Assembly: GCF_016862555.1 (NCBI RefSeq)
Contig: NZ_BONE01000038.1
Coordinates: 1-64,000, forward strand
Reading direction: 5' to 3'
From: Asanoa siamensis
GTDB taxonomy: Bacteria; Actinomycetota; Actinomycetes; Mycobacteriales; Micromonosporaceae
DNA length: 64,000 nucleotides
How positions within the stretch are numbered: the stretch's first letter is position 1; every line of letters begins with the position of its first letter. This document shows positions 27,162-36,124 of the stretch, piece after piece. The notes beneath the pieces were generated by a model. The model ran no database searches, had not been told where the DNA came from, and saw nothing but the letters and a program-made list of their open reading frames with translations. Made by a program: the position numbers and the translations under genes.

Positions 27162-29963
27162 TCAGCCGAGCAGCGCCGCCAGCCGCGTGCGGAAGGCCTC
27201 GGCCTCCGGCGCGATGACCGGCGGCGCGATCGCCGCCGCCAGCTCGTGCGCCGGCGCGTCCAGATAGGGCACCGCCCGCGCGGCCGCCTCCCGGTCGTTG
27301 GCCACGGCACCGACCTCGACCGCCGCCGCCACGATCGCGGCCCAGGTGGGCTCGTGGTCGAGGATGTCGCGCACGGTCGGGTCCGCGGGCAGTTCCGGCA
27401 CGCGGGGGTACGGGTCGGCGCAGGCGAACTCGTGGCTGCCGTGGGAGACCTCGACGGGCGCGCTGCCGTCCGGCAGGTGCACGGTCGCCGCGCTGCCCAC
27501 CGGCACCTGGACCGACAGCGTGAACCGGCCGTCCGCCCGCCGCCAGGACACGACGGCCTCGCCGTACGGCGTGAGATGCCGCGCGGCCGCGGAGGTGAGC
27601 ACCGGTCCGGGCCGCGGCCGCACGGTGATCCGCCGGTAGCCCGGCTCGGCCGGCGCGAGCCCGGCGACCGTCCGGTGCAGCCAGTCGGCCACCGCGCCCA
27701 GCGCGTAGTGGTTGAAGGACGTCATCTCGCCCGGGTTGATCCGCCCGTCCGGCAGCATGCTGTCCCAGCGCTCCCAGACCGTGGTCGCGCCCATGGTGAC
27801 CGCGTAGAGCCAGGACGGCACGCCGGTCTGCAGCAGCAGCCGGTGCGCCACGTCGACGGCGCCGGCCGAGGTCAGCGCGTCCGCGATCAGCGGCGTCCCG
27901 ACGAAGCCGGTGCTGATCCGGAAGCCGGAGGTGCGCACGAGGTCGGCCAGCCGCCGGGCCGCGCCCAGCCGCTCGCGCTCGCCGGGCAGCAGCGCCCACT
28001 CCAGCGCCAGCGCGTAGACCGTCTGCGCGTCGCTGATCACGCGGCCGCCGGCGGTGACGTACTCCCGGGCGAACGCCTCCCGGGTCCGCGCGGCCAGGTC
28101 GGCGTAGTGCCGTTCCACGTCGTGGTCGCCCAGCACCCCGGCGGCCGCCGCCACGAGCGAGGCCGAGCGGGCCAGGTGCGCCGTCGCGATGACGTCCGGG
28201 TCGGCCTTCGCGGCGGCGGGCGCCTCGGGCGGCGCGGTCGGGTCGAGCCAGTCGCCGAACTGGAAGCCGCCGGTCCACAGGCAGTCCTTGCCGGCCAGAT
28301 CGGCGAGCCCGTCGACCCATGCGCGCATGCTGGGCAGCTGCCGCTCGAGGATGCCGGCGTCGCCGGTGCGCTGGTACAGCACCCACGGCACGATGGTCGC
28401 GGCGTCGCCCCAGGCGGCCGCGGCCGGGCGCGCGGTGTGCAGCACGTCCGGGACGACGAACGGCACGGAGCCGTCGGCGTGCTGCTCGGCGGCCAGGTCG
28501 GCGAGCCAGTTCGTCAGGAAGCCGGCCGCGTCGAAGAGGAACGTCGCGGTCGGCGCGAAGACCTGGATGTCGCCGGTCCAGCCGAGCCGCTCGTCGCGCT
28601 GCGGGCAGTCGGTCGGCACGTCGAGGAAGTTGCCCCGCGCGCTCCAGACCACGTTGTCGTGGAACCGGTCGAGCAGCGCGTGCGACGACTCGAACCAGCC
28701 GGTGCGGCGCAGGTCGGTGCCGACGACGACCGCCTCGACGTCGGCGGCGGCCAGGTCGTCCACGCCCGAGACCTCGGCGTAGCGGAAACCGTGGAAGGTG
28801 AACATGGGCTCCAGTACGACCTCGTCCGGCCCGGCGAGCACGTACGCGTCGGTGGCCTGCGCGGTCTTGAGCGGGCGTACGCCCAGCTCGCCGTCCTCCA
28901 GCACCTCGGCGTGCCGGACGCTGACCTCGGTGCCGGCGGCCAGGCCGCGCACCCGCAGGCGGACCCACCCGACGAGGTTCTGTCCGAAGTCGACGAGCGT
29001 GCGACCGGCCGGGGACTTCGAGACCGCGACCGCCGGCAGCACCTCGGTCACCCGAACCGGCGGCCCCTCGGGGGCGACCAGCCGGCCGAGGTCGGCGTCG
29101 ACCACGTCGACCGGATCGGTGGTCTCGGCCGGGCGGGCCGGCCGGCGCAGGTCGGTGCGCTGCCCGTCGTAGTTGTCGTCGGCCAGGATCCCGGTCTCGC
29201 CGGCCGTCCAGCTCTCGTCGGTGGCCAGCAGGTGGACGCGGCCGTCCGCCGTGGTTACCTCGAGCTGGGCGAGCAGCGCCAGCCGGTCGCCGTAAAGCGC
29301 GCGACCGCCGCGGAAGCCGAGCCGGCCGCGGAACCAGCCGTTGCCGAGCACGACGTCGAGCTCGTTGGCGCCGGCACGGACCAGATCGGTGACGTCGTAC
29401 GCGCGGTAGCGCAGCCGGTTGGGGTAACTCGTCCAGCCGGGCGCGAGCTCGTCGTCGCCGACCCGCCGCCCGTTGAGCGCCGCGCGGTGCAGGCCGTGGC
29501 TGGTGACGTAGAGCCGGGCGCGGGTCACCTCACCGGGCACGTCGAGCCGGCCGCGCAGCAGTGGCGCGGGCGCGCCGGCCCCACCCAGGGTGCGGGGGCT
29601 GACGAAGCGGGCGGTCCAGTCGTCCGGGTCGAAGAGGCCGCCCTCGGCGTGGGCCGGCGGGCTCCAGTCGGTCCACTCGCCGGCCGTGTCGCGGACCCGG
29701 ACGCGGACCGCGACCTCCTGCCGCGAGGCGATCGGGGCCGCGGGCCAGGGGACCAGGACCTGGTCGGCCGACTCGACCGTGAAGGTCGCCGGCCGTCCAC
29801 CGTCGACGGTGACCTCCAGCTCGTAGGCGGCCGCCGCGAACGTCGCGGGCGCGGTGGGGATGTGCCAGGACAGCCGGGGGGTGCGGCTCGGCACGGCGAG
29901 GACGGTGCCGTCGTCGGTGCGGTGCGCGAAGCGGACGGGTGTCGGGGCGTACGGACGGGTCAT
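27162..29963 (-). CDS. Alpha-L-rhamnosidase, GH78
   Basis: 933 aa from ATG 29963 (GGGAG 9 bases upstream); the frame is open a further 72 bases but that part overlaps the operator. N-terminal beta-sandwich domains (fibronectin-like, then a Bac_rhamnosid_N type) come before the six-hairpin barrel. The catalytic Asp/Glu-rich motif is TDCPQRDERLGWTGD, and later GATTVWERWDS and MTSFNHYALGAVADWL are classic GH78. The C-terminal beta domain is followed by an extra stretch of about 90 Ala-rich residues. No signal peptide is seen, so it acts inside the cell on imported rhamnosides. It is controlled by the shared LacI-type box. Confidence 0.95.
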   Translation of the reverse strand: MTRPYAPTPVRFAHRTDDGTVLAVPSRTPRLSWHIPTAPATFAAAAYELEVTVDGGRPATFTVESADQVLVPWPAAPIASRQEVAVRVRVRDTAGEWTDWSPPAHAEGGLFDPDDWTARFVSPRTLGGAGAPAPLLRGRLDVPGEVTRARLYVTSHGLHRAALNGRRVGDDELAPGWTSYPNRLRYRAYDVTDLVRAGANELDVVLGNGWFRGRLGFRGGRALYGDRLALLAQLEVTTADGRVHLLATDESWTAGETGILADDNYDGQRTDLRRPARPAETTDPVDVVDADLGRLVAPEGPPVRVTEVLPAVAVSKSPAGRTLVDFGQNLVGWVRLRVRGLAAGTEVSVRHAEVLEDGELGVRPLKTAQATDAYVLAGPDEVVLEPMFTFHGFRYAEVSGVDDLAAADVEAVVVGTDLRRTGWFESSHALLDRFHDNVVWSARGNFLDVPTDCPQRDERLGWTGDIQVFAPTATFLFDAAGFLTNWLADLAAEQHADGSVPFVVPDVLHTARPAAAAWGDAATIVPWVLYQRTGDAGILERQLPSMRAWVDGLADLAGKDCLWTGGFQFGDWLDPTAPPEAPAAAKADPDVIATAHLARSASLVAAAAGVLGDHDVERHYADLAARTREAFAREYVTAGGRVISDAQTVYALALEWALLPGERERLGAARRLADLVRTSGFRISTGFVGTPLIADALTSAGAVDVAHRLLLQTGVPSWLYAVTMGATTVWERWDSMLPDGRINPGEMTSFNHYALGAVADWLHRTVAGLAPAEPGYRRITVRPRPGPVLTSAAARHLTPYGEAVVSWRRADGRFTLSVQVPVGSAATVHLPDGSAPVEVSHGSHEFACADPYPRVPELPADPTVRDILDHEPTWAAIVAAAVEVGAVANDREAAARAVPYLDAPAHELAAAIAPPVIAPEAEAFRTRLAALLG

Positions 29964-29986
29964 CGATGCGCTCCCTGGAAGGTCCG

Positions 29987-29998
29987 TGAATCGATTCA
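29987..29998. promoter_or_regulatory. LacI-type operator TGAATCGATTCA (rhamnosidase)
   Basis: A perfect palindrome 24 bases upstream of the rhamnosidase start, identical over 12 bases to the box at 4658-4669. Confidence 0.75.
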
Positions 29999-30048
29999 AG
30001 GCCCCATCCTTCAATCCCTCGGGCCGAACCGTCAAGGGCGTCCCGCGC

Positions 30049-30684
30049 TCAGCGCGCGATGACCACGCCGCCCGGGAGCGGGTCGTACGGATCGAGCAGC
30101 AGCTCCGCCCCGACCGTGAATCCCGCGTCGCGCACCCAGCCGCCGACCCGGGCGAGCGGCCGGCGGTGGACCCAGACGTTCATCGGGTGACCGCCGTATC
30201 CCTCCGTCTTGTGCGTCGACCGGTCGCCGACGTGGAAGCCGACCAGCAGCGGGCCGCCGGGCCGCACCACCCGCCGGAACTCCGCGAGGATGCCGGGCAC
30301 GTCGGCGTCCGGCACGTGCACCAGCGACCAGAAGGCCAGCAGCCCGGCGACGGCACCGTCGGCGAGGTCGAGGCGGGTCATCGAGCCGACCTCGAACCGC
30401 AGGCCGGGATGGTCGCGCCGGGCGACCTCGACCATGCCGGGGGAGAGGTCGACGCCGAACGCGTCGAGGCCCAGGCCGGCCAGCAGCGCGGTGACGTGCC
30501 CGGGTCCGCAGCCCACGTCGGCGACCGGCCCGCCGCCCGCCCGGCGCACGAGGTCGGCGAAGAGCGCGAACGTCGCGGCGAGGTAGGGCTGGTCGTCCAG
30601 CGTGTGCCTGACCTGGTCGGCGTAGCTCTCGGCGACCGTGTCGTAGGAGATCCGGGTGTCCGCGACCCAACCGTCCAGCGTCAT
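30049..30684 (-). CDS. Class I SAM-dependent methyltransferase
   Basis: 211 aa from ATG 30684 (a GTG at 30693 is also possible). SAM-binding motif I reads VADVGCGPGHVTALLA, then FGVDLSPGMVEVAR, and post-motif LLAFWSLVHV. It resembles Methyltransf_11 proteins acting on small molecules. It follows the SRPBCC gene by about 10 bases, so the two are probably cotranscribed. The substrate is unknown. Confidence 0.85.
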   Translation of the reverse strand: MTLDGWVADTRISYDTVAESYADQVRHTLDDQPYLAATFALFADLVRRAGGGPVADVGCGPGHVTALLAGLGLDAFGVDLSPGMVEVARRDHPGLRFEVGSMTRLDLADGAVAGLLAFWSLVHVPDADVPGILAEFRRVVRPGGPLLVGFHVGDRSTHKTEGYGGHPMNVWVHRRPLARVGGWVRDAGFTVGAELLLDPYDPLPGGVVIAR

Positions 30685-30694
30685 GCCGGACACC

Positions 30695-31135
30695 CTAGTG
30701 GCCGCGGTGCACCGCGATGTCGTCCAGGCGGGCGAGGGCCTCGGCGTTGCGGGGCTTGAGCACCATCGCCTGGACCGGCTCGGGGAGCACGCGGCCCGCG
30801 CCGGAGACGACCGACTCGACGATCGACACCTGGGTCGCCTCGGCCGAGACGGGTTCCAGGGTCAGCCGGATGATCGCGCGGCCGACCGGCCACATGCGCG
30901 CGTCGAGCTCGAGGAACCGGTCGGGCTCCATCGCGCGTACCGACGTCTCGTCGTCGATCTGGATCGGCCACGGGCCGACCCGGTGGTGGATCCGGGTGCC
31001 GACCGCCGGCCAGCCGGCGTCGACGTCGCGGATGTGCGCGGCACCCACCACCCAGCTCGCGTAGCTCCAGCCGTCGGCGAGGACGGCGAAGATCCGGTCA
31101 GGGGTGGTGTGGATGATCCGGCGCGTTTCGCTCAC
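30695..31135 (-). CDS. SRPBCC family protein (polyketide cyclase/START-like)
   Basis: 146 aa from a GTG start with GGAGAA upstream. A helix-grip fold typical of polyketide_cyc2 proteins: IIHTTPDRIFAVLADGWSYASWV at the N-terminus, FLELDARMWPVGRA in the sheet, and a C-terminal helix QAMVLKPRNAEALARLDDIA. Such proteins bind hydrophobic ligands. It is the first gene of a pair with the methyltransferase and divergent from the FAD oxidoreductase gene. A role in modifying the same lipid-like compound is only a guess. Confidence 0.82.
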   Translation of the reverse strand: MSETRRIIHTTPDRIFAVLADGWSYASWVVGAAHIRDVDAGWPAVGTRIHHRVGPWPIQIDDETSVRAMEPDRFLELDARMWPVGRAIIRLTLEPVSAEATQVSIVESVVSGAGRVLPEPVQAMVLKPRNAEALARLDDIAVHRGH

Positions 31136-31248
31136 GGGGTTCTCCTTACCCGGGCATCGCGTCGTGAACCCGCCACCAGATTACGTATCGGACGCCCGGA
31201 TATGGGTAGGTTCGGGGAAGCGGCGGGTCGGGCGGAAGGCGGCAAGCG

Positions 31249-32832
31249 GTGCGGACAGTCGACGCGGTGGTCATCGGGGCCGGGCACAACGGGTTGGTGG
31301 CGGCGAACCTGCTCGCCGACGCCGGCTGGGAGGTGCTGGTCCTGGAGGCGACCGACACCGCCGGGGGAGCGGTACGGACGGCGGAGATCACCGCGCCCGG
31401 TTTCCACCACGACGTCTACAGCGCCTTCTATCCTCTGGGCTACGCCTCGCCGGTGCTGCGCGGGCTCGACCTCGAGGCGTACGGGCTGAAGTGGCACCAC
31501 GCGCCGGCCGTGCTCGCGCACGTGCTGCCCGACGACCGCTGCGCGGTGCTCTCCCGCGACCCCGAGCGGACCGCGGCCTCGCTGGCCACCTTCGACCCGC
31601 GCGACGGCACGGCCTGGCTGCACGAGGTGCGCCGGTGGAAGCGGATCGGCGCGCCGTTCCTCGACGCGATCCTGCGCCCGTTCCCGCCGGTGCGCGCGGG
31701 TGCCCGGCTGGCGGCCCGGCTCGGCGTCCCCGGTGCGCTGGACTTCGCCCGGCTGTCGGTGCTGCCGGTGCACGAGTTCGGCCGGGAGACCTTCCAGGGC
31801 GCCGGCGGTCAACTGCTGCTGGCCGGCAACGCGCTGCACACCGACCTCGGGCCGGAGCAGGCGGGCAGTGCCCTCTACGGCTGGCTCCTGGCGATGCTGG
31901 GCCAGGACGTGGGCTTCCCGGTGCCGGTCGGCGGCTCCGCCCGGCTGGTCGAGGCGTTGTCGCGGCGGCTGGCCGAGCGCGGCGGGGCGGTGGAGTTCCG
32001 CCGTCCCGTGACCCGGGTGCTGCACGCCCGCGGGACCGCGGTCGGCGTCGAGGACACCCATGGCGAGCGGATCCGGGCCCGCCGGGCGGTGCTGGCCGAC
32101 GTGCCCGCGCCGGCGCTCTACGAGAACCTGGTCGGCCTCGACGCGCTGCCGCCCGCGTTCGCCCGCCACCTGCGGCGGTTCCAGTGGGACAACAGCACCA
32201 TAAAGGTCGACTGGGCGCTGTCGAAGCCGCTCCAGTGGACGGCCCGGGAGGCCCGCGAGGCGGGCACCGTCCACCTCGGCGACCTGGGGACCCTGAGCGC
32301 CTACAGCGCGGCGCTGGGCCGGGGCGAGGTCCCGACGGACCCGTTCGTCCTGGTCGGACAGATGACCACCAGCGATCCGAGCCGGTCGCCGGCGGGCACG
32401 GAGTCGCTCTGGGCCTACACCCACGTGCCGCAGCGCACCATCGGTGACGCCGACCGGATGCGGGAGCAGGCGGAACGGCTGGAGGAGACGCTCGAGCGGC
32501 ACGCGCCGGGCTTCCGCGCCTCGATCCTGGCCCGCCACGTGCAGCTCCCCGGCGACCTGGAACGCGGTGACCCCAGCCTGTTCGGCGGCGCCCTCAACGG
32601 CGGCACCGCGGCCCTGCACCAGCAGCTCTTCTTCCGGCCGGTGCCGGGGCTGGGCCGGGCGGACACGCCGATCGACCGCCTCTACCTGGCCAGCTCGTCG
32701 GCCCACCCGGGCGGCGGGGTGCACGGCGGCCCCGGCTCCAACGCGGCCCAGGCGGCCCTGGCCCGCAACGGCCTGGGCGGCTCGGCGTACGCGAGCGTCA
32801 TCGGCGCCCTGCACCGCCGCCTCTACGGCTGA
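31249..32832 (+). CDS. FAD-dependent oxidoreductase, phytoene-desaturase (CrtI/PYROXD2)-like
   Basis: 527 aa from a GTG start. The FAD-binding motif VVIGAGHNGLVAANLLADAG is at the very N-terminus and LEATDTAGGAV follows. The C-terminal FAD-contact region HPGGGVHGGPG is typical of CrtI-like enzymes. It groups with NAD(P)/FAD oxidoreductases of unknown substrate rather than true carotenoid desaturases, and no crtB or crtE is near. It lies divergent to the SRPBCC/methyltransferase pair and convergent with a second SRPBCC gene. Confidence 0.85.
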   Translation: MRTVDAVVIGAGHNGLVAANLLADAGWEVLVLEATDTAGGAVRTAEITAPGFHHDVYSAFYPLGYASPVLRGLDLEAYGLKWHHAPAVLAHVLPDDRCAVLSRDPERTAASLATFDPRDGTAWLHEVRRWKRIGAPFLDAILRPFPPVRAGARLAARLGVPGALDFARLSVLPVHEFGRETFQGAGGQLLLAGNALHTDLGPEQAGSALYGWLLAMLGQDVGFPVPVGGSARLVEALSRRLAERGGAVEFRRPVTRVLHARGTAVGVEDTHGERIRARRAVLADVPAPALYENLVGLDALPPAFARHLRRFQWDNSTIKVDWALSKPLQWTAREAREAGTVHLGDLGTLSAYSAALGRGEVPTDPFVLVGQMTTSDPSRSPAGTESLWAYTHVPQRTIGDADRMREQAERLEETLERHAPGFRASILARHVQLPGDLERGDPSLFGGALNGGTAALHQQLFFRPVPGLGRADTPIDRLYLASSSAHPGGGVHGGPGSNAAQAALARNGLGGSAYASVIGALHRRLYG

Positions 32833-32843
32833 GCCGGCGGGAG

Positions 32844-33308
32844 TCAGCCGGCTTCGCTGACCGTCCGCAGGCGGTCGAGGCCCTTCTCGAAGTCGGGACC
32901 GATCATCTTGTCCATCGGCCTGACCAGCGACATCAGCCGGATGGCGACGGTGTTCGGACCGACCATCGTCCAGGTGACCGTCGCACCGGCGTCGGTCGGT
33001 CGGACCGCGAAGCGGATCTCGTTGCGGGACTTGAACGGCTTCTCGAAGGCCAGGTCGATCGTCACGTCGGACGGCTCCTGGGCGGAGACGATCTCCATTC
33101 GGCCCTTGCCGGCCTTGCTGTTGCCCGACCACGCGTACGCCGCGCCCGGGCCGGACGCCGCGCCCGAGTAGGAACGCTCCATCGCGGGGTCGACGTCCTC
33201 CCACGGCGACCAGCGCGTCCAGTGGTGGAAATCCGCGATCTGCTCGTAGATCCGGGCCGGTGGCGCCGCGATCTCGATCGACCGGGTAACGGTGTAGGTA
33301 TCAGCCAC
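32844..33308 (-). CDS. SRPBCC family protein
   Basis: 154 aa from GTG 33308. Pattern IEIAAPPARIYEQIADFHHWTRWSPWED is the standard start of polyketide_cyc2/SRPBCC domains, and the last helix contains MDKMIGPDFEKGLDRLRTV. It probably binds a hydrophobic ligand in the cytosol. The gene stands alone between the CrtI-like gene (convergent, gap 11) and the response-regulator gene. Confidence 0.85.
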   Translation of the reverse strand: MADTYTVTRSIEIAAPPARIYEQIADFHHWTRWSPWEDVDPAMERSYSGAASGPGAAYAWSGNSKAGKGRMEIVSAQEPSDVTIDLAFEKPFKSRNEIRFAVRPTDAGATVTWTMVGPNTVAIRLMSLVRPMDKMIGPDFEKGLDRLRTVSEAG

Positions 33309-33364
33309 GGCCAGTCAGCGTACGCCGGTCGGACCGTCCATGGTGGTCACTCGCCGGAGGGACG

Positions 33365-34012
33365 TCACGGCGTCTCCAGGAAGTTGAGCACGGCCAGCAC
33401 GCGGCGGTTGTCGTCCTGGTCGGGCAGCAGGCCGAGCTTCCCGAAGATGTTGTTGATGTGCTTGTTGACCGCCTTCTCCGTGACGCCGAGCCGGTGCGCG
33501 ATGCCCGCGTTGGCCCGGCCCTCGGCCATCAGCCGCAACACCTCGCGCTCGCGCGGCGTCAGGCGCCCGATGCCGTCCTCCTGGCCGCGCCGGGTCAGCA
33601 GGTCGGCCACCACGTCGGGGTCGAGGACCGTGCCGCCGGCGGCGACGATCCGGACCGCCTCGACGAACCGCGCCACGTCGGCGACCCGGTCCTTGAGCAG
33701 GTAACCGAGCCCGCCCTGCCCGGCGGAGAGCAGCTCCCGCGCGTAGAGGACCTCGACGTGCTGGGACAGGACCAGGATCGGGAAGCCAGGGGTACGCGCG
33801 CGGGCCCGGGTCGCCACCCGCAACCCCTCGTCGGTGAACGACGGCGGCAGGCGGACGTCGACGATCGCCACGTCGGGCGCGAGGTCGTCGATCGCCGCCG
33901 CCAGCTCCGGCGCCGTGGCCACCGCCGCCACCACGGTCTCGCCGTACGCGGTCAGGATCCGTTCCAGGCCGTCGCGCAGCAGTGCCTGGTCCTCGCCGAT
34001 CACGACCCGCAC
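33365..34012 (-). CDS. NarL/FixJ-type response regulator
   Basis: 215 aa from GTG 34012. Receiver domain with phospho-acceptor Asp in VAIVDVRLP and the conserved Lys in YLLKDRV. The C-terminal LuxR helix-turn-helix reads LTPREREVLRLMAEGRANAGIA, with VTEKAVNKHI as the recognition part. It overlaps the kinase gene by 13 bases and so is translated with it. The targets are unknown; the pair is divergent from the Liv-type ABC operon. Confidence 0.92.
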   Translation of the reverse strand: MRVVIGEDQALLRDGLERILTAYGETVVAAVATAPELAAAIDDLAPDVAIVDVRLPPSFTDEGLRVATRARARTPGFPILVLSQHVEVLYARELLSAGQGGLGYLLKDRVADVARFVEAVRIVAAGGTVLDPDVVADLLTRRGQEDGIGRLTPREREVLRLMAEGRANAGIAHRLGVTEKAVNKHINNIFGKLGLLPDQDDNRRVLAVLNFLETP

Positions 34013-35187
34013 GGCACCTCCATGCTCAGCACCGTCGGGCCGCCGGGCGGGCTGGTCACCGCGAGCCGGCCGTCGAACGCGCCCAGCCGCCGGCGCACCC
34101 CGGCCAGGCCGCCGGCCGGTGGGACCTGCGCACCGCCCGTACCGTCGTCGCCGACCTCGACCACCAGCAGGCCCGACGGGGCGCGCAGCGTCACCCAGGC
34201 CCGCGCCGCCCGGCTGTGCTTGGCCACGTTGGCCAGCGCCTCGGCGACCGCGAAGTAGAGCGCCGCCTCGATCGGCGGGGCGCCGCGCACGTCGTCGTCG
34301 GCGAAGACGGTGGTCGGCACCGGCAGCACGACCGCGAGCGCCCGGACCGCCTCGACCAGCCCGCGCTCGGCCAGTACCGGCGGGTGGATGCCGCGGACCA
34401 GCCGGCGCAGGTCGGCCAGGGCCTGGCCGCTGGTGTCGCGGGCCTCGGCGAGCAGCGCCTCGGCCCTCGCGGGGTCGGTGCGGACGAGCTGCTCCGCGAG
34501 GCCGATGGTCATGCCGAGGGCGGCGATCCGGGCCTGGGCGCCGTCGTGCAGGTCCTTCTCGATCCGGCGCAGCTCGGCGGCGCCGGCGTCGACCGCGTCG
34601 GCCCGGGTCTCCTCGAGCCGGTCGACCCGCGCCTCCAGGGCCCGCCGCGGCGGGCTGAGCAGCGCGGCGCTGAACCGGGCGTGCAGCTCCAGGACCAGCG
34701 GCGGGACGATCACCAGCAGGGCGGCCGCGAGGACGCCGATGCCGACCGCGACCGGCCAGAACTCGCCCTCGGCGCCGCTGGTGATGACGATCGGGACGAT
34801 CACGACCCCGAAGACGGTCCAGGCGGTGAGGGCGACCGGCACAAGCCCGGTGGCGACCGCGACCGGCAGGTTGACCACGAGCCAGAGCAGGTCGCGCCAG
34901 GTCGCCGGGTCGAGCAGGGGACGCAGGCCGCGGGCCGGGCCACGGTACGGGCGGTCGACCCGCACCCCGGACCACGCCTGGCCGCGCTCGCGCTGCTCGT
35001 CGGCGAACCGCCGCAGGGCCGCCAGCGCGCGCGGCGCGAGCAGCACGCCGATGCCCGCCGGCACGAGTGCGATCGAGACGACCGTGGCCACGAACAGGGG
35101 CAGGCCGACGACGAGCGCGCGCAGCGCGAGCCCCAGGCCGCGCAGGCCGGCGGCCCGCGCCGTGCGGATCCGTTCCTCCCAGTCCAT
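34000..35187 (-). CDS. Two-component sensor histidine kinase (HisKA_3)
   Basis: 395 aa if the ATG at 35187 is used (GGGGAG 10 bases upstream); an ATG 9 bases earlier is too close to that site. Two pairs of membrane segments (about residues 20-60 and 125-185) form a sensor-like N-terminus. The phospho-His lies in RIEKDLHDGAQARIAALG, and the ATPase domain has AVAEALANVAKHS and GGLAGVRRRLGAFDG. It phosphorylates the overlapping NarL-type regulator. The signal is unknown. Confidence 0.92.
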   Translation of the reverse strand: MDWEERIRTARAAGLRGLGLALRALVVGLPLFVATVVSIALVPAGIGVLLAPRALAALRRFADEQRERGQAWSGVRVDRPYRGPARGLRPLLDPATWRDLLWLVVNLPVAVATGLVPVALTAWTVFGVVIVPIVITSGAEGEFWPVAVGIGVLAAALLVIVPPLVLELHARFSAALLSPPRRALEARVDRLEETRADAVDAGAAELRRIEKDLHDGAQARIAALGMTIGLAEQLVRTDPARAEALLAEARDTSGQALADLRRLVRGIHPPVLAERGLVEAVRALAVVLPVPTTVFADDDVRGAPPIEAALYFAVAEALANVAKHSRAARAWVTLRAPSGLLVVEVGDDGTGGAQVPPAGGLAGVRRRLGAFDGRLAVTSPPGGPTVLSMEVPCGS

Positions 35188-35222
35188 CGCCGCCATTCTC
35201 CCCGCCCGGGGTGCCGTTGTCG

Positions 35223-35238
35223 GTAGGGCTAACCCCAC
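35223..35238. promoter_or_regulatory. Palindromic box GTAGGGCTAACCCCAC in the divergent promoter region
   Basis: Fourteen of 16 positions form 6 matched pairs plus the centre TA. It lies 36 bases upstream of the kinase start and 128 bases before the livG-like gene, making it a candidate site for the NarL regulator. A second palindrome, CGATCCTGATCG, is at 35252-35263. Confidence 0.4.
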
Positions 35239-35365
35239 CACCAGCACACATCGATCCTGATCGGTTTATGTGGCCGATCGACATATCGACCCGCGCCCAT
35301 GGGCTCGTAGGTTTCCGGAATGCGTCGAACGGGTGTGGCGCGGGACACAGAACGGGAGGCGGCGG

Positions 35366-36124
35366 ATGGCTGAGCCGATGCTGGCCACCCATGGCCTGAC
35401 CCGCGACTTCCGCGGGTTCCGGGCGGTCGACGGCGTGGACCTCGCGGTGGCGCCCGGCACCGTGCACGCGCTGGTCGGCCCCAACGGTGCCGGCAAGACG
35501 ACCCTGTTCAACCTGCTCACCGGCTTCCTGAAGCCGAGCGGCGGGCGGATCGAGGTGGCCGGGCGGGACATCACCGGCCTGCCGCCCGAGCGGATCGCGG
35601 CGCGCGGCGTCGCCCGCTCGTTCCAGATCACCAGCCTCTTCCCGATGCTCACCGCCCGCGAGCACGTCGAGCTGGCGCTGCAGGGCCGGGGCCGGCTCGG
35701 CTGGCGGTTCTGGCGGTCGGCGAAGCTGCTCGACCGCTACCGCGGGCGGGCCGACGAGCTGCTGGCCATGGTCGGCCTCGACGGGCTGGCCGAGGTGCCG
35801 TCGGACGCGCTGCCCTACGGCCGCAAGCGGGCCCTCGAGCTGGCGCTGGCGCTCGCCCTCGAACCCGACGTGCTGCTGCTCGACGAGCCGACCGCCGGGA
35901 TGGGCATGGAGGACGTCGACCGCACCGTCGAGCTGGTCGACCGGGTCCGGGCCGGCCGCACGGTCGTGCTGGTCGAGCACAACATGAGCGTCGTCGGCCG
36001 GCTCGCCGACCGGGTCACGGTGCTCCAGGCGGGCCGGGTGCTCGCCGAGGGCCCGTACGACGAGGTCCGCGCGGACGAGCGGGTCGTCACCGCCTACCTG
36101 GGAGCGGCCGATGCTGCGGGTTGA
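35366..36124 (+). CDS. livG: Branched-chain-amino-acid-type ABC transporter ATPase LivG-like
   Basis: 252 aa from ATG 35366 (GGGAGG 6 bases upstream); the frame is open 96 bases further up without a better site. Walker A GPNGAGKTT, signature LPYGRKRALELA as usual for LivG, Walker B LLLDEPTAG and switch His in LVEHNMSV. With LivF it powers the importer formed by the downstream genes. First gene of the operon; overlaps livF by 14 bases. Confidence 0.92.
   Translation: MAEPMLATHGLTRDFRGFRAVDGVDLAVAPGTVHALVGPNGAGKTTLFNLLTGFLKPSGGRIEVAGRDITGLPPERIAARGVARSFQITSLFPMLTAREHVELALQGRGRLGWRFWRSAKLLDRYRGRADELLAMVGLDGLAEVPSDALPYGRKRALELALALALEPDVLLLDEPTAGMGMEDVDRTVELVDRVRAGRTVVLVEHNMSVVGRLADRVTVLQAGRVLAEGPYDEVRADERVVTAYLGAADAAG

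Noticed and set aside
27090-30062. 990-aa open frame on the plus strand opposite the rhamnosidase
   Set aside because: Arg/Val/Gly-rich antisense composition and complete overlap with a GH78 gene that has all family motifs; typical of high-GC antisense open frames.
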